64,000 bases of DNA from Prunella strophiata (GCA_036583965.1 JAZBQD010000015.1:87411309-87475308), one strand, 5' to 3'; shown: positions 12,201 to 25,423, counted from the stretch's first letter. Notes: a model not told the origin generated them from the sequence alone. Translations and numbers: made by a program.

Positions 12201-15200
12201 TGAAAAAAAGGCAGTTTCCCTACTACCCACCTCCAGGGGGTAGTAGCTGAGAACAAAGTACTTCTTAGAATTTCTTATTATTCTCCCCCCAAAAGAAACC
12301 ATCTTCTATAATCTTACCTCAGCTTTATTTTGCTTATGTTTTATTTCTCTTATCTCAACATAAAACCAGTAAGTTTTTAAAAATAAGCAAATTTTCTCAG
12401 ATCAATAGCATTTTCTACTAACTCTGAACTGAAAGTTGAAAGGAGCAAAGTGAGCCAAACTCAACAAAACCCCTAGAACATGGGCAAGCACTGCACCACC
12501 ACCTCAGCACATGAAAGGAAATTTGCTTGCAGTGTGATCCATGGACTATTTTTTGTCGATGCTGAGGTTTCAAGGTTTCAAGCTCAGATATGTTATTGCC
12601 CAGCTCTGCATGGTTTGGAAGTGCCACTACGTGCTGATGTGCCACACATACATAGATTTTGTAGTACTGACATCTGGTGGCAGGAGGTAATGTGAGCTCC
12701 AAGTGACAGTCTGGCAAACAGGGCTCCAATGGTCCACACACTCTTTTCATCCCTATTGTTTTCATGTATTTTCTAGTAAATACAGTACTTGCTTAAACTA
12801 AATAATTGTGGAAGATTTGGGTCTTACAGTATAATATAAAGTAATAATCAAAACTTGGTAACAAAAATCAACTAGCAGCCATTAAGTGGTAATTAAAGTT
12901 GAAAAGATGGAAAAACAAAAAGATGAAGATGCAAATTCAAGGTATTCCTTTCATTTTGAGAAAAAAAAAATGTTCTGTGTGGCCTAATAAAGTTATTAAA
13001 CACTCACCAATACAAATTTTGGAAAGGCTGCAAAGGAGAATTCTCTTCTGCTCTCTCTTTCTTCTTGGGATTCAAAAGTGTTAAGCAGGTCATAATTTTT
13101 CTCTTCTATCTATGTTTTTCCCCTCCTCTTTTCTGCTGCATTGCCTCCAGTGAGTTTCAGGCTTGCATCTGGCTGTGGTCCGAGCACTGTGATGATTCCA
13201 ATAGCAGTGCCAGAAGCAGGAGCTCGAAGTCATGAGACATGCCCCAAAAGACAATAAAACTTCCTGAGATATTTTTAAATTAAATTTGCAGTGCTTGTGT
13301 TCTGGAGCTTGAGATATAAGGGGTCACATTTTCAGGACTATCCTTACAATTCTTAGGACTGAGGCTTTGTCTTGTGTACTTTCTTTTTTTTCTCCCTCAA
13401 TAAAATCTGGTCCTGTTTCCATGAGCTCGGACCTCCAGAGAGCTCCCAGCTCCTGGGAGAGTCACAGAGAGCTGCAGCTTGGCTGCAGTAAGCATCTGTG
13501 GGACTGTAAGTCTCCACACAACCAAAGCCTGTCCATGTCTCTTATCTCTGTACTTAAGCAGACCTTAGATTCCCCTAGGAGACAATCACATCCCTTGTGG
13601 CCCAAGGTAACAGTGACTGTTAGTAGCATCTGTCTTTTCTTGAGCATATGCATTGAGATCTGTAGAGAAATCGTTCTCAGGATAATGCTTTTTCATTATT
13701 AGTATCAATAAGCAATAGCTGAAAATCTCAGTTAACTCATCAGATTTTTATAAGACAAAAGCTGTTTCCTGACAGGCAGCACTTGTAATTCTTTGTTATT
13801 TGCTAGGGGGCAACATCTGTTAAGTAATGTTATCCTGTTCTGTGTGATTAATGCCAAGATCTGTAACAGCAATACAGTGAAGAGGATGCACATAATAATT
13901 ACATAGAGTTTCTGTGCTTGAAAGTGTTAAATATTAAATAATACTGAGATGCAAAGAAAGCAAAAGAACAGCAATGGCCAGAAATCCTGATTGTACTTAA
14001 ATGAGAAGACTTTAGCTTATAGGTTCATGTAGACAAGTATTGCTCTGGTAGGTATAAGCACAGACAAGTATTTAAGTTCCTCATGCAGGCTGGGAATGGC
14101 CCAAGCAGGCAAGTCACATTCTGCACAAATGTAGTTTCCACACCACAGGCACTGCTGTGAGTACTGCTGTACTGCTGCTGCTCAGTGAAGTCTGGTGACT
14201 AGCTAAGGCTTTTGCAGAAATTTAGTCTCTTTGCACTCTGTCTTGTAGTCATTTGAAGACATAAAATAATTCATTGTAAATGGTTCTAAGGATTTCAGTT
14301 TGACACCAGAAAACACTGCAGCTAAAAAGGTGTTTCATGTTAATTGACCAAGGCAAAGAGAAAAAAGGAATTTGTACCCAGGTTTAACACAAGTATAGGT
14401 CCTGATCACAAATTCAAGATCACAAAATTAAAAAAGACTGCAAGTCTTCGCAATTCATAAACTTATGCATCCAATGCACATTAGGTAGTGTACATCTTTT
14501 TAATGTTTATTAGCAGCTTTGACCATTTTCTTATGCCAAGCCTATCCTCATGTTTGGGTGATGGCAGCAGTTACTGTACTATATTCCTTCTCATGCTGAG
14601 CTCTGGTGCACATCACTCAGGAGAAACTCATAGATGATAAGGTTTTTTGATAGTGGTTAGATAGTCAGATAGCATTGCTTTATGTTATTATTATCTATAT
14701 TATTTGATTGTTGGTGAAATTCAGGAACACATATTCATGTATTTGTTCTAGGACAGGCCTACATGCTGGCAGATGGTTAATATACCCACTGCAGACATAT
14801 ATTTTATGAGCACTAAACTGGATTTGCAAAAAAGAAAGAAATTCATCATGGAAATAATTAAATAGAAAAGTAATTAAAGGAAAAAATGGTAGTAATAATT
14901 CAGTTGATTTTTATTAAAAACCCCTGAATCTTTTTAAAACTAATATGCAAGGGTGGGTGCATTTAGCAGAGCATGAATTTGGTAAAACAGTAAAACAGAG
15001 ACAGGCATAACCAAGTGAGTTCTTTTTCTTACCCAAGTAGTCCAGTTGAATTCTTTACAGGATATACAGGCCCTCGGGAGTGTGATGAGTGGTTTAATTA
15101 ATTTAAACCATCATATTTAATCAAGCACTGTGCATTTTCAAAAGGCTACATTCATTCCACTTCTAGGAAGACTTAGAGATCTTTTTATCATTAGTAGTTT

Positions 15201-16689
15201 ATGGTACTTTGGAGCTTTATATTCAGTGTGAAGCAAATCTCTTTAATTGACATCACTGTGCTGTAAAACTGAATGATTATCCTCAAAGTGAAACCTTAAA
15301 CTTACACTCAGGTTACAAGAAGGAAGAGCCATTAGACGTTTCTAAGCTAAAATTTTAATTGGGAACATCATTCATCTGCAAAGCAGGCCAGAGTTCATTC
15401 TATTTATCCCTGTGATAAGACACTCCAAAAGGCATACATGACAGGACAGTGCACCAAAAAAAAGGGAATACACTTATAATGATTAATTTCATTTTGCTGA
15501 ACAAATTTTTAAATCAGAGCTGGTGTGGGACAACTGAAATGTTTGGTTTACATTTTTATAAGCTTCACTCATGAAACAAATATCAAAGCAAGATAATGAC
15601 ATCTTAACCTCTCACTGTACTAAATAAGCTTTAGTTAATTTAAGTGAAGAAAAAAAGGAGGATAAAGGCTCTTGTTATATTGTGATTTTTGATTGGATTC
15701 AAAGGAAAGTACAGAAACTACAGCTTTATTAACTCTATGTGTGGAAATATGCTTGCAAACAAAGAAGCTGGGTTGCACTGCAGGTTGTTCGGGTTTGTTT
15801 TTTTTTTATGTGTTTAAGCAGACTTGAGCTTTGCTGATGCTACAAAACCAGTGGGGCAAAGTCTGATTCTTACTTGGACACAGACTCTGCTAGAAGCTCC
15901 CCACAAGATGTTGAGAGGATCAGGAGCAGCTTCTGTGCCCAAGATCAGGCTTGCAGCTAGGTGAGGAAAGGTAGCCCATTGCTCCTGCAGCCTTGCCAGC
16001 TCCCTTTGTTAGATGTGTACCTGTCCTTCAGCCCCTCTGTGCAGCATCCCTTGGGGGTTTCCAGCTGGGTCCTGGAAATAATCTCTTTTGTTGTTATGAT
16101 CTGGACATGTCACGTGTCTTAATGCCACTGTTGTGCTATTCACAGACTTGCAAAGATGTGTTGGGCAGTTGAGGGTGGTTTTGATATTTTTCTATGAAAC
16201 TGCATACTTTGTAAACAGTGTAGAGTTAATATTAAAAATAACTTCATTTGCCTTTTCACAAAAGTGGGCTCCAGAAAAGGTCTGTATAGTGGATTCCAGA
16301 AAAGGTCTTTCAGGAAATTTCTCCCTGGTAAACAACGACTGCCATGAGATTTTGAAGCGTGGACTCTTATGGTCCTATGTTTTTTTCCCCTGATATTTAT
16401 TACAATTGTAAATAGATAATTAGGTTTTAAGAATCTGCACACTCTGTTAGAGAAGACAAGAGAACTGTTTTTCTTTACCTGATAGATGGCACCACTGTGC
16501 CTAAATGCTTTAGAATAGCATACAGTTATGATACTCCAGTCTTCATTAATTGCACTGGTAATATTGCAATAAAACATAGATGTTCTGGCAAACAGAAGCC
16601 TCTTTAAGTATCCCTAGTGCAAGCACAATCCTTCCCCTAAAAAGTTTGCAATCTAAATAGACAAGATTGCCAAGGAGATGAAGGGAAGT
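9230..16689. other. Noncoding DNA, no gene seen
   Basis: The stretch is largely AT-rich with several TAATTA-rich patches (for example 10,755-11,060 and 15,091-15,120). Position 15,091-15,109 has 7-bp inverted arms (GGTTTAA/TTAAACC) around TTAAT. A 145-codon minus-strand frame at 16,140-16,577 has no recognisable domain and overlaps a small internal duplication (CCAGAAAAGGTCT at about 16,272 and 16,296). I treat it as chance. No RNA gene or transposon was identified. Confidence 0.55.
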
Positions 16690-16765
16690 GCTTGCTGAGA
16701 GAAAGGTAAAGTGACTTGCACAAAGTCACCCAATTAATTTGTAAGAGAGCTAAAAATGTACTTCT
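16690..16765 (-). mobile_element. MIR-like SINE fragment
   Basis: The + strand reads 'gagagaaaggtaaagtga' then 'cttgcacaaagtcaccca', followed by 'gtaagagagct'. This matches the antisense MIR central region (gaggttaagtgacttgcccaaggtcaca...). MIR is an ancient amniote tRNA-derived SINE, so a heavily diverged copy is expected. Only the core is recognisable, and the ends are estimates. Confidence 0.55.
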
Positions 16766-17232
16766 CTGTGTCCTTAGAACTTTGGTGGCAGTTTTTCTTG
16801 CTGGAGGCAGATTTAAGGTTTGCTGTCTCACAGTCCTGATCTAGTCCAAGGATTTACAACACCATAGTAAAATTTATAGCAAAATGTGAAGTATCAGATT
16901 TGATAACTGCAGGAGTCTTATATATGGGAAAGTTGTGCTGGATCACTTTTACGTGCTTCTAAAATTGTATCAGTCAATCTTTTACCTTGTACATAAAATA
17001 GGATGAGTAATTCCCCCAAAAAAAACTTTACCCCACTCTGGGTTTTCTGTATATGTGAAATATCCAATACACGATTTAGCCTGAGGGCAAAATGTTTTAC
17101 TGAGTTTTGTAAAAGTAGTAGCAACTGGAAGCATCCCAAGTTCATGACCTCATGATGGACTAGTGAGAAGCTCTCCAGCAAAATGGTTTATTTTTTCCTA
17201 CCTGCAAATGCTGATGCATCAGAATGACAATG

Positions 17233-17312
17233 ATTACAATGTTCTTTGGAAAGAATTCAAAGCAGACAAGAAATTACAATGTTCTTTGGACAGAATTCAA
17301 AACAGAAAAGAA
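17233..17312 (+). repeat. Tandem duplication of a 40-bp unit (2 copies)
   Basis: The unit at 17,233-17,272 repeats directly at 17,273-17,312 with three substitutions in 40 bases. Each copy contains TTCTTTGGA followed by an AGAATTC core. No further copies flank it, so this is a local duplication rather than an array. Confidence 0.9.
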
Positions 17313-17638
17313 AGCAAGTGAACTTTTGCTGGAAATCTCTCCAACTTCCTTTGCCTAGTTTATCAGCATCCTGTGGTCTGCCTTTTAAAGGAGCTGAGTG
17401 TGGAGCACTGGCAGTGCTGGCTTCCCAGCTCTCAGGCAAACACATCCTCAGTGAGGGTTGCCTAACCTCTTGTTAGGCAACAATTTATCTTTTCAGCTGA
17501 GGGTGAGGATGAAGAACCCACAGGAGTGGACCCCCTGGCCCTCCTGACTGGGGGAAGAAGGGCATCACTTGCCTTAAAAACATGTGTCTGTAAACAAGGA
17601 GATACAGATGTGCACAGCAAAATTCTGGCCCACAATCC

Positions 17639-17658
17639 TTTTTTTTTTTTTTTTTTTT
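17639..17658 (+). repeat. T20 homopolymer
   Basis: Twenty consecutive thymines. If this were a retrocopy tail it would lie on the minus strand, but the sequence immediately downstream shows no recognisable gene or SINE. Confidence 0.9.
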
Positions 17659-17659
17659 C

Positions 17660-19640
17660 CTGAATTGCCTGCATTCACTAATGCAAAATACCTTTTTTTA
17701 ACAGAGAATTGGGGTTTGGGAAATGGAATACTGGTTTTTGTCTTCTGTGGCACAACAAAAGCATTCTTGAGAAACCTCCAGAAGGGTCAAATTAGCTCTC
17801 CCTCCATACCCTCTGGGCTCTGCTCAGTGACACAGTTACACATTAGAAATGGAGAAGAAATGATGCTCCAATATTCTTGACTCAGATGCAGTTCTGCTAA
17901 GTGCTGGCTAGGGGAAGCCTTTCACTGTGAAAGATGCTCCACAGAAGGAAGGTCTGGGACTTGCTGTCAGCCACAGAATAGTGCAGACTTCCAAAAAACC
18001 CAGAGTCTCCAGGATAGGGCCTAGATGTTTCATGCTAGCTGCAGAAAGAGGCTTTCCTGAAATGCAGGCACTATGGGGCACAGATATAGAGAATTATGTC
18101 CTCCTGAGGCTGTCTGAAGTGCTGACCAAAAGAGCACAAAGGATTGCTGAGACCAAGACTACAGCTTGCAGTGCTATAGAGATTTCAAGACTTAAAAAAA
18201 TCATGGTTTTGTTGCTGTGAGCTCTCCATCCACTGCTATGGAGGTACTTTAACTTCTCCCTGTCTTAACTGGACAATCCACCCTATGGCCCTTTAAAACA
18301 CAGTGCAGAACCTGAACCTTTTTGATGTGGTTTTCTTTGCAGTCCCTTAATTTTTTTCCCCTCTGAATGGAAAAGGAGAGGCTTTTCTTTTCTAGATATG
18401 TTTTTCTTCCTCCAGGTACTGTGGTATGATAATTTTCTATTACCCAGTTTTGGCAACCACCTTGGATTATGCGTCACTTCTGCTGCTAAAAAAAACCCAC
18501 AATTCTGTTTTATGAGAAACAAAGGGATCCTGTGGCAATAAGATGAGTACAGGAATTCATAAAGCTGAAGTTTTGCTGCAAGGGGAGGAAGGTGATTCTT
18601 TGGGTTTACATGGCTGCAGAATCAATCTCATTGAGTACAGAGCTCTCAGTCGTGAATGCTTACAAGAGGATGGAGGTTGGGAGCTGAGGCTATAAACTGA
18701 TTCAGGCTTTGCCAAAAAACCCAAATAACTTACTACTCTTCCTTGACTTACGTGTTCCTGAGGACTTCTCTACAGGATTTGGGAGTCTATATTCTTCCTG
18801 TGTCTAGATGTGTGTCTGGCAAGGTTGCCAGGCAAGAAACTTCTTTAAGACAAGGCTTCAAAGGCCAAAGTCCTTCCTGTTACTGGTTTTTAAAACAGAA
18901 ATTTGGTACATCTCAAATTCCTGTTTTGTTTTATTTATCTGGTTGCCTGCTTGTTTTAAGTTGCATTCTCTCTTGTCCTTAATAATTGTGACTTCTTTCT
19001 TTGGTTCCAGACTGGGATGTAACTTGGGAGGGTTGGTGCACAAGGAGCTTTGGTTTGTTCTATAGCAGCTACTGGTGTATCACACAGTTCTGCATCATGT
19101 GAAATCCCCCTTCATAGCAGAATAAAATCCTATGGCAATCCCTGCCAGGGAGGTTTCTAGAGCATCCTTCTTGCACCTCCTGTAGAGATGTGACTTCTTT
19201 TCATTAACACTTGGGGAATTGTTCATATGTGTTGTCATTGAATTGTGACATATTAGACATCAGCTCTGAAGCTGAATTTAGCTGGCTGGCCTTTTTTCTG
19301 TAAGTTAAATTTAGTTTTGGATTTTTTATTTGATTTCTTTGAATAAGCTTAAGAAACCAAAAGCAAAAAGGCTGCTAATTGCTAGGATACAGGAGACAAG
19401 ATGGTCTCATTGCATTGCAAAGGTAGCTTTATGGACAAATTTATGATGTCTGAGTATAGGTCAAGCTAGTCAGCTTTGACATTTTCCAAAGTACTGTACC
19501 ATTCCTAAGAGGGATCCTTGCTGTGATGAGTACAGTCCCACTGACACTGGAGCAATAAATGCTTTTTGACACAGTATTTCAAAATAATTACAGCAGTAGG
19601 TTTCTGGATTGTGCTCTGTCTGATTTTACATAGCAGATAA
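17660..19640. other. Noncoding DNA, no gene seen
   Basis: No exon, transposon or RNA gene was recognised. The + strand frames of about 100 codons at 17,584-17,880 and 17,927-18,220 lack any domain or splice context that I can see. Confidence 0.55.
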
Positions 19641-20357
19641 GGGAGGTTGGATGGCTTTCAACACCTAAACAAGAGTCTGGGCAGCCTGTTCCAGTGCTCT
19701 GCCACCCTCAATGTAAAAAAGTTCTTCCTCATGTTGAGGTGGAACTTCTGTTTCAGTTTATGGCCATTGCTCCTCATCCTATCACTGGGCACCACCGAAG
19801 AGGGTCTGGCACCATCCTCTTGGCACCTGCCTTTGAGATAATTATAATCATTAATGAGATCCCCTCTCAGCCTTCTCTTCTCAGGACTAAAATCCCCAGC
19901 TTCCTCAGTCTCTCCTCATAAGAGAGATGCTCCAGACCCCAAAACATCTTTGTGTCCCTTCACTGGGCTGTCTCCAGTAGCTCTTTGTCTCTCTTGCACT
20001 GAGGACCCCAGAAGCAGACACAGCACTCCAGATGTGACCTCACTAGCTGAGCAGAGGGGTAGGATCAGCTCCCTGAATCTGCTGGCCACACTTTTCCCAA
20101 TGCACCCCAGGATAACAATGGCCCTCCTGGCCACAATGGCACCCTGTCAGCTCATGGTCAACTTGGTATCACCCACCAAGGCCCCCAGGTCCTTTGTGAA
20201 TCCATGATGACTGTTCCAAATTATCTTCTTTTGTTTTATATGCATGGTGACGACCTTCAGAATGATCTGTTCTATCACTTTTTCAGGAATGGAGGTAAGG
20301 CTGACTGAGTACTCCTTCTTGTCCTTTTTGAAGATGGGAATAACATTGGATTTAAGG
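19641..20357 (-). mobile_element. CR1 LINE fragment, minus strand, internally deleted
   Basis: The + strand reads as the reverse complement of the CR1 3' region. Diagnostic phrases are 'gggcagcctgttccagtgct', 'gttcttcctcatgttgaggt' and 'cactgggcaccac', then 'gatcccctctcagccttctc' and 'cagcactccagatgtgacct'. After about 20,214 it continues with text from further upstream in CR1 ORF2 ('tccttcttgtcctttttgaag'), so an internal stretch is missing. CR1 is a non-LTR retrotransposon that moves by target-primed reverse transcription. This copy is truncated, full of stops and immobile. The outer boundaries are estimates, and the 20,215-20,357 part could instead be a separate insertion. Confidence 0.88.
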
Positions 20358-21030
20358 TTGCAAAAAGGCCTCTAAGATCATCAAGTCCAGCAATTTAACC
20401 TGACACTACAGGTCTACCACTAAACCCTGAATCTTTCCAGGGATGGGGTATCTTACAGCCTCTCTAGACAACCTGTTTGAGTGTTTCACCACCCTTGTTA
20501 TAAAAATTTCTTCCTTATATGTAGCCTGAATCTACCCTTGTTTAGTTTAAAACCATTACTCCTTGTCCTATCACTACAGGCCCTACCAAAACATCTGCCC
20601 CCATCTTTTTTATAAGCCCCTCTGAGGTCTCCCCAGGGCCTTCTCTTTTCCAGGCTGAAAAAGCTCAGCTCTCTCAGCCTGTCTTTACAGGAGATGTGCT
20701 TGAGCCCTCTGATCATCTCTGTGGTCTCTGGGTTTGCTCCAGCAGGTCCAGGATTTTCTTGTGATGGGGGACTCCAGAGCTGGATGCAGCACTCCAAGTC
20801 TCACCAGAGCAGAGTAGAGGGACAGAATCCCCTCCCTCGACCTCCTGGCCACACTGCTTTTGATGCAGCCCAGGATGTTGTTTAATGCTTTCTGGGCTGT
20901 GAGCACATGTTGCCAGTTCATATCCAGTATTTTAGTTACCAGCACCTCTAAGTCTGCAGACCTGCTCTCAATCCATTCATCCCCTAGCCTGTATTGATAG
21001 TGTGGCTTCATGCAACTTAAACAGTGTGAC
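20358..21030 (-). mobile_element. Second CR1 LINE fragment, minus strand
   Basis: A new CR1 3' end begins with 'aaggcctctaagatcatcaa', abutting the previous copy. It is followed by 'catctctgtggtctctgggt', 'ctggatgcagcactccaagt', 'cctcgacctcctggccacac' and 'ctctcaatccattcatcccc'. On the minus strand the frame at 20,685-21,077 carries the degraded C-terminal part of CR1 ORF2. It is 5'-truncated and mutated. Two same-strand 3' ends in tandem imply two independent insertions. Confidence 0.9.
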
Positions 21031-22764
21031 TGTACATCAAAGGTGTATGGAACAAAGAACATGGTAGAGCAGGACAAAATAGTAACCTCATCTTCCCCTA
21101 TTCAGATCCAAAAGCAGTATTTGTGTCCTTGTGTTCCATAAACACATAAGAGGAAGATATTTATAAAGATGATGCCTCCAACATGAATTGGATCCTCTAT
21201 ATTGTATTTATCTTAGGTGAGCTGTTGGTATTGTGACAGGTTTTTGTATTTACTGTGGAAAAAAATTGTGTGGGTTCTTTTAAGCATCACTTTTGAAACC
21301 TACAAACATTGAGGGTTTTTTTCATTAACCCTTTGCAAGTACTGAGTCTGTGCTCTTTCAGATATTGAATAAGAGAATAAAAGCATTTCTCTGAAAAGTT
21401 AGAAAGCAAAGATGTATTAAAAATGCTGCAAGTAAGAATTCAGTTTAGATCTTGATTCTAAAAGATCAAAATTTTCATTTTCTGCTTGGTAATGTCAATT
21501 GCTAGTTCAGCTTCTTCCACCTGGTGTCTCAAGGCTTACTCTTTTTTTAACATTTTTAGATCTTTTTCACAATCCACAGCATATAGCTGGACAGGATTTT
21601 TGTAATGATTATTAATCTTGGTAGTTTCTCACTTCTTTGCTGATATGGTAAATTAGTTTTAAGTGGCAGTGTGGTTATTCATTTCAGAGATGAGTCTTTT
21701 AGATGGCTCTTTGGTAGGATGATGAAAAGTGTCTGCTCGATGTTACCCTGACTATAGTGGAGATTACTTAGGACCATTTAAGATAGTTTAGCACAGTTAA
21801 GATGTACATATAATGGAAATAGTCAGTATACTAGGAGATAGATTTTGCTCTGGGGAGTTGAATCCAATTGAGCAAAATGGTAGAGGAGCCTGCAGGCTTT
21901 TTTCAAAACCCCACCTACATGCTTATGCTTCCCCCTCTGCATACAGATTTATAGGATAAGATGCAGGCTCTGGATATAATACTCTAATGTATTAGTTAAA
22001 TCCACACCTTCTGAAAAAGGAGTTAAGATCCAACTCTTTGGGTTTGTTTGTGACAAGAAACTCAGCCAGTGCAATGCTCAAATGCTCAAATACATTTCCA
22101 TTGGTTATATCTGTTCCAAAAGCAAGAACACAGACTGGCTCTCCAAAATCTCCCATTTCTATGCTCAGATACCTATTTGTAGCCAATTAATGATTGGGTT
22201 TGGCTTTTGGTAGCTTCTGTTCATGAATTTGCTAGAAGGGATGAAAAATTGTTTGCACAAACATTTTTCATGAACAGCCTAGATGTCCCCAGGTACTTTC
22301 TATGTTTAAGAAGCTCAGAGTGGTTGAAGTGAGGCATCTTCTGCATATGTCTTCTGACAATCTTCTTAAATGTGTGGCTTAAAAAATTATTCCTTTGGTC
22401 TCTGTCAGTTCTTTTAAAAAAGACCTTAGATAACAGTAATTTTGCTGTGCACCCACCTGATTCCAGCTCTGTGAAACACTGATCCTGTCAATGCCAGCAG
22501 CTCTTTGTCAGGTTGCTTAGGCCACAGTTCACAAGCAGTTCTTCCCAGGGGCATGAGATGTATGCAGGTGCTGAATATTAAGGTTGCCTGGGTACCACAC
22601 TGAGCAACCTAAAACCTGTATTGGAGTCTTACTTGTCTCTGTGGCTTCCTAAGCCCTCAGGACAGAGCTTTCCCTAACACATGAGGCTGTGTGCTTTGCA
22701 GACATGTGCATTTGCATCTCCTCTCCCCGATCTTGCCTAGAACAGAAGTTGCCCTATATGCAAT
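21031..22764. other. Noncoding DNA, no gene seen
   Basis: AT-rich single-copy-looking sequence between CR1 copies of opposite orientation. No exon, RNA gene or regulatory cluster stood out. Confidence 0.55.
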
Positions 22765-24103
22765 GAGGGCGTGAGGGAAGACCCAGGCAACTACAAACCT
22801 GCTAGTCTAACCTCAGTTTCTGGAAGAGCTATGGAGAAGATTGAATTGGATTGTACTGAAGGGCATTTAAAGACCAATGCAGTAATCAGACACAACATGA
22901 GCTCACAAAAGGAAAGTCCCATTTCACTAGTTTGATATCCTTCTACAATAAGGTCACCTGCCTGGTGTGTGGAAGGAAGGTGGTAGATGTAAGTTTTCTG
23001 GATTGTTGTAAGGCTTTTGATACCATCCCTTACAGCATCCTTCTGGACAGGTTGCCCATCTCTGGGATGAGTGGGTACACACAGAAGAACTGGCTGAGCA
23101 GCAGGATGCTAAGGGTTTTGGTTAAGGAGGCTACATCTGGCTGGTGGCCAGTCACCAGCAGTGTTCCTCAGGATCAGTTCTAGGCCAGTGCTGTTCAAAA
23201 TACCTCTCAGTGATCTGGAGGCACGAATTGGATGCCCCATTAGCAGGTTTGCTGATGGTATGAAACAGGGAGGTGCTGCTGACTCTCTTGAGGGACAAGA
23301 GTCCTTGCAGAGGAGTGGAGCACTGGGCAGTCATCAGTGGGATGAAATTTAACAAATGCAAATGCTGGATCTGGCTCCTAGGGTGGAGTATCATGGGCAC
23401 AAGTATGAACTGGGGGAGGAATGGCTGGAGAGCAGCCCTGTGGAAGGGGATCTGGGAGTGCAGGTCGGCAGCAGCTCCCTGCGAGCCATCACAGCCCTAA
23501 GGACAAAGCCTCATCCCGAGGTGCATCGAGCAGGGCATAACCAGCCAGCCAGGAGAGGGGATTATCCCACTGCATCAGCCTCACCCTGAGCACTGTGTAC
23601 AGGTCTGGACCCACCATTTAAGAAGGTTGTGGAGATCCTTGAACATACCAGGAGGGTAGCAAAGGTGGTGACAGGGCTGGAAGCAAGTCCTGTGAGGAGC
23701 AACTGAGGACTTTGGACTTGTCTGACTTGGAGAGAAGGAGGCTGAGGGGTGACCTCATTTTTCTCTACAGCTTCCTGAGGAGGGGAAGGGGAGAGGGAGG
23801 TGCTGAGCTCTACTCCATGGGATTGCAATGATAGGATGTCTGGGAAAGGTTCCAAGCTACACCAAGAGAGATTTAGACTAGGTATTAGGAAACAATTCCT
23901 TATGCAGAGGATGGTGAAACCCTGGAAAAAGCTTCCTAGAGAGGTGGCTGATGCTCCCAGCCTGTCAGTGTTTAAGAGGCATTTGGTCAGTGCCCTTAAC
24001 AGCATGCTTTAACTTTTGGTCAGCCCTCAAATGGTCAGGCAGTTGGATTATAGATGATTATTTTAAGGTCCCTTCCAACTAAAATAGTCTGTTCCATTCT
24101 TTC
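22765..24103 (+). mobile_element. CR1 LINE, plus strand, 5'-truncated with broken reverse transcriptase
   Basis: About 1.34 kb of CR1 starts inside ORF2 and runs to the 3' end ('aaggtcccttccaactaaaa'). Full-length CR1 is about 4.5 kb, so roughly two thirds is missing. The reverse-transcriptase part is readable in pieces: VDVSFLDCCKAFDTIP near 22,982 matches the LDxxKAFDTV block, and SRFADGMKQGG near 23,242 matches the catalytic FADD block with the second aspartate replaced by glycine (codon 23,257-23,259). Frames shift at least twice between these blocks. The C-terminal block (WKKLPREVADAPSL near 23,919) is in yet another frame. This is a dead relic. Confidence 0.93.
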
Positions 24104-25423
24104 CCTAGGAATAGCATAAAATTCTATTCTGTTTGACTTCAGGGGAGCTGTATTAGGCAAAATGTGAGCCCTTCATGGTATTATCTCTAGGCTGTATTGA
24201 CCATTTCATTTCCCATTCTCACCTGTTACCTTTGCCTTTTGAAGTAGATCATTTTCATGGGGTTGGACTGCTACAATTCAAAAGTATGAGCATCTCCGTT
24301 CAGCTACTTTGTTTTACCCTTGATCCCATTTAAAACCCTTCTTCTTTGACAAGCAACAAGTTCTAAAAATACACATGCTTTAAAAGGATGTGGGAGATAA
24401 GGATGTGAAAACCACCAGTACTGTCATTTAAGATGCTTTGGATGACCACTACATTCACCTTCATATTACTGTGTCCTGGTAATCCTCTCTCACTCACTCA
24501 TTCACTACCTTGACAGCCCAAAATCCTGTGGAACTACTTGCCAGCTAAGGCAGGACAGTTTAATATGGGTTTTTGCACAGGCAGTTCCAGACCTTCACCT
24601 GAGATAAGAAATTAATCTGGTCAATATTTGGATTCACTGTTAGGGTAATGTGGATTTTCTTGAAATTCCTCTCACTACAAAGAGCTATAGGTAGCCATCC
24701 CAGAGCTTTTAAAGAAATTTGTTCAGTAAAGATTCCACTCAAGTCAGTAGATCTACAAAGGGTTAAATTTGACTTCAGGTGCTGGCCAGAATTCCTTGCA
24801 AAGTTATGGAGATACCCATGGAGTAATGAATTCTCTCTGTGGCTTGAACTGCTTTTCTACTGCTGCATTTAGATTTGACTTTAAAGCCAAATCTCATCAT
24901 GTTTTCTTCTTCCTCCTGTTTTTAATGAATGCCACTTGCTTGGCCCTTATGAGTCTACAGCCTGTCTTTTTATAGTAGGTTGACAGAGCTGTTGGTCACA
25001 TTTGTTGCCCTTCTCTGAAAGGATACTGAGGACCAGCAATTTTCATTCTCCCTGCTTTTGTTGTGGCTCTGGCTACAATGTCCAGATTGATTGGGTGGGG
25101 GAGACTCATACATTGTCAAGCCAAGCTTTTCTGACTGTATTTTTCCCCTAGTACAGCTGTCTGTGTATTAAAAAGGATGTTATGCACATTTATGGTTGAA
25201 CTATGTATTTATTCTCCACGTAGGCACAGAGTTATTTTGCTTCTCCCAGAATTACGTGGCCTTTTGATATAGGGAGAGATACTACCCTCCTTATTTTTTA
25301 AAATGATGGGTTATTCATTAAGAAGAATGTAAGATATGGGTCTGGAAACATGTTATCTGTCAATACTCCTTTTACTTTTAGCCTTAGCTTTCCCTATGTC
25401 TTTCAGCCAAACAATTTTACTAT
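24104..25423. other. Noncoding DNA, no gene seen
   Basis: No recognisable element or exon. Several short open frames overlap one another without domain content. Confidence 0.55.

Noticed and set aside
11420..12250. Overlapping frames on both strands of 73-91 codons suggesting a gene
   Set aside because: No splice-site pairing, domain or codon pattern supports coding. Slightly higher GC content explains the longer frames.
16140..16577. 145-codon minus-strand frame
   Set aside because: No recognisable domain, no splice or promoter context and ordinary noncoding composition. It is of a length expected by chance in 64 kb.
23562..24005. 147-codon minus-strand frame
   Set aside because: It is the antisense of the CR1 ORF2 C-terminal region.
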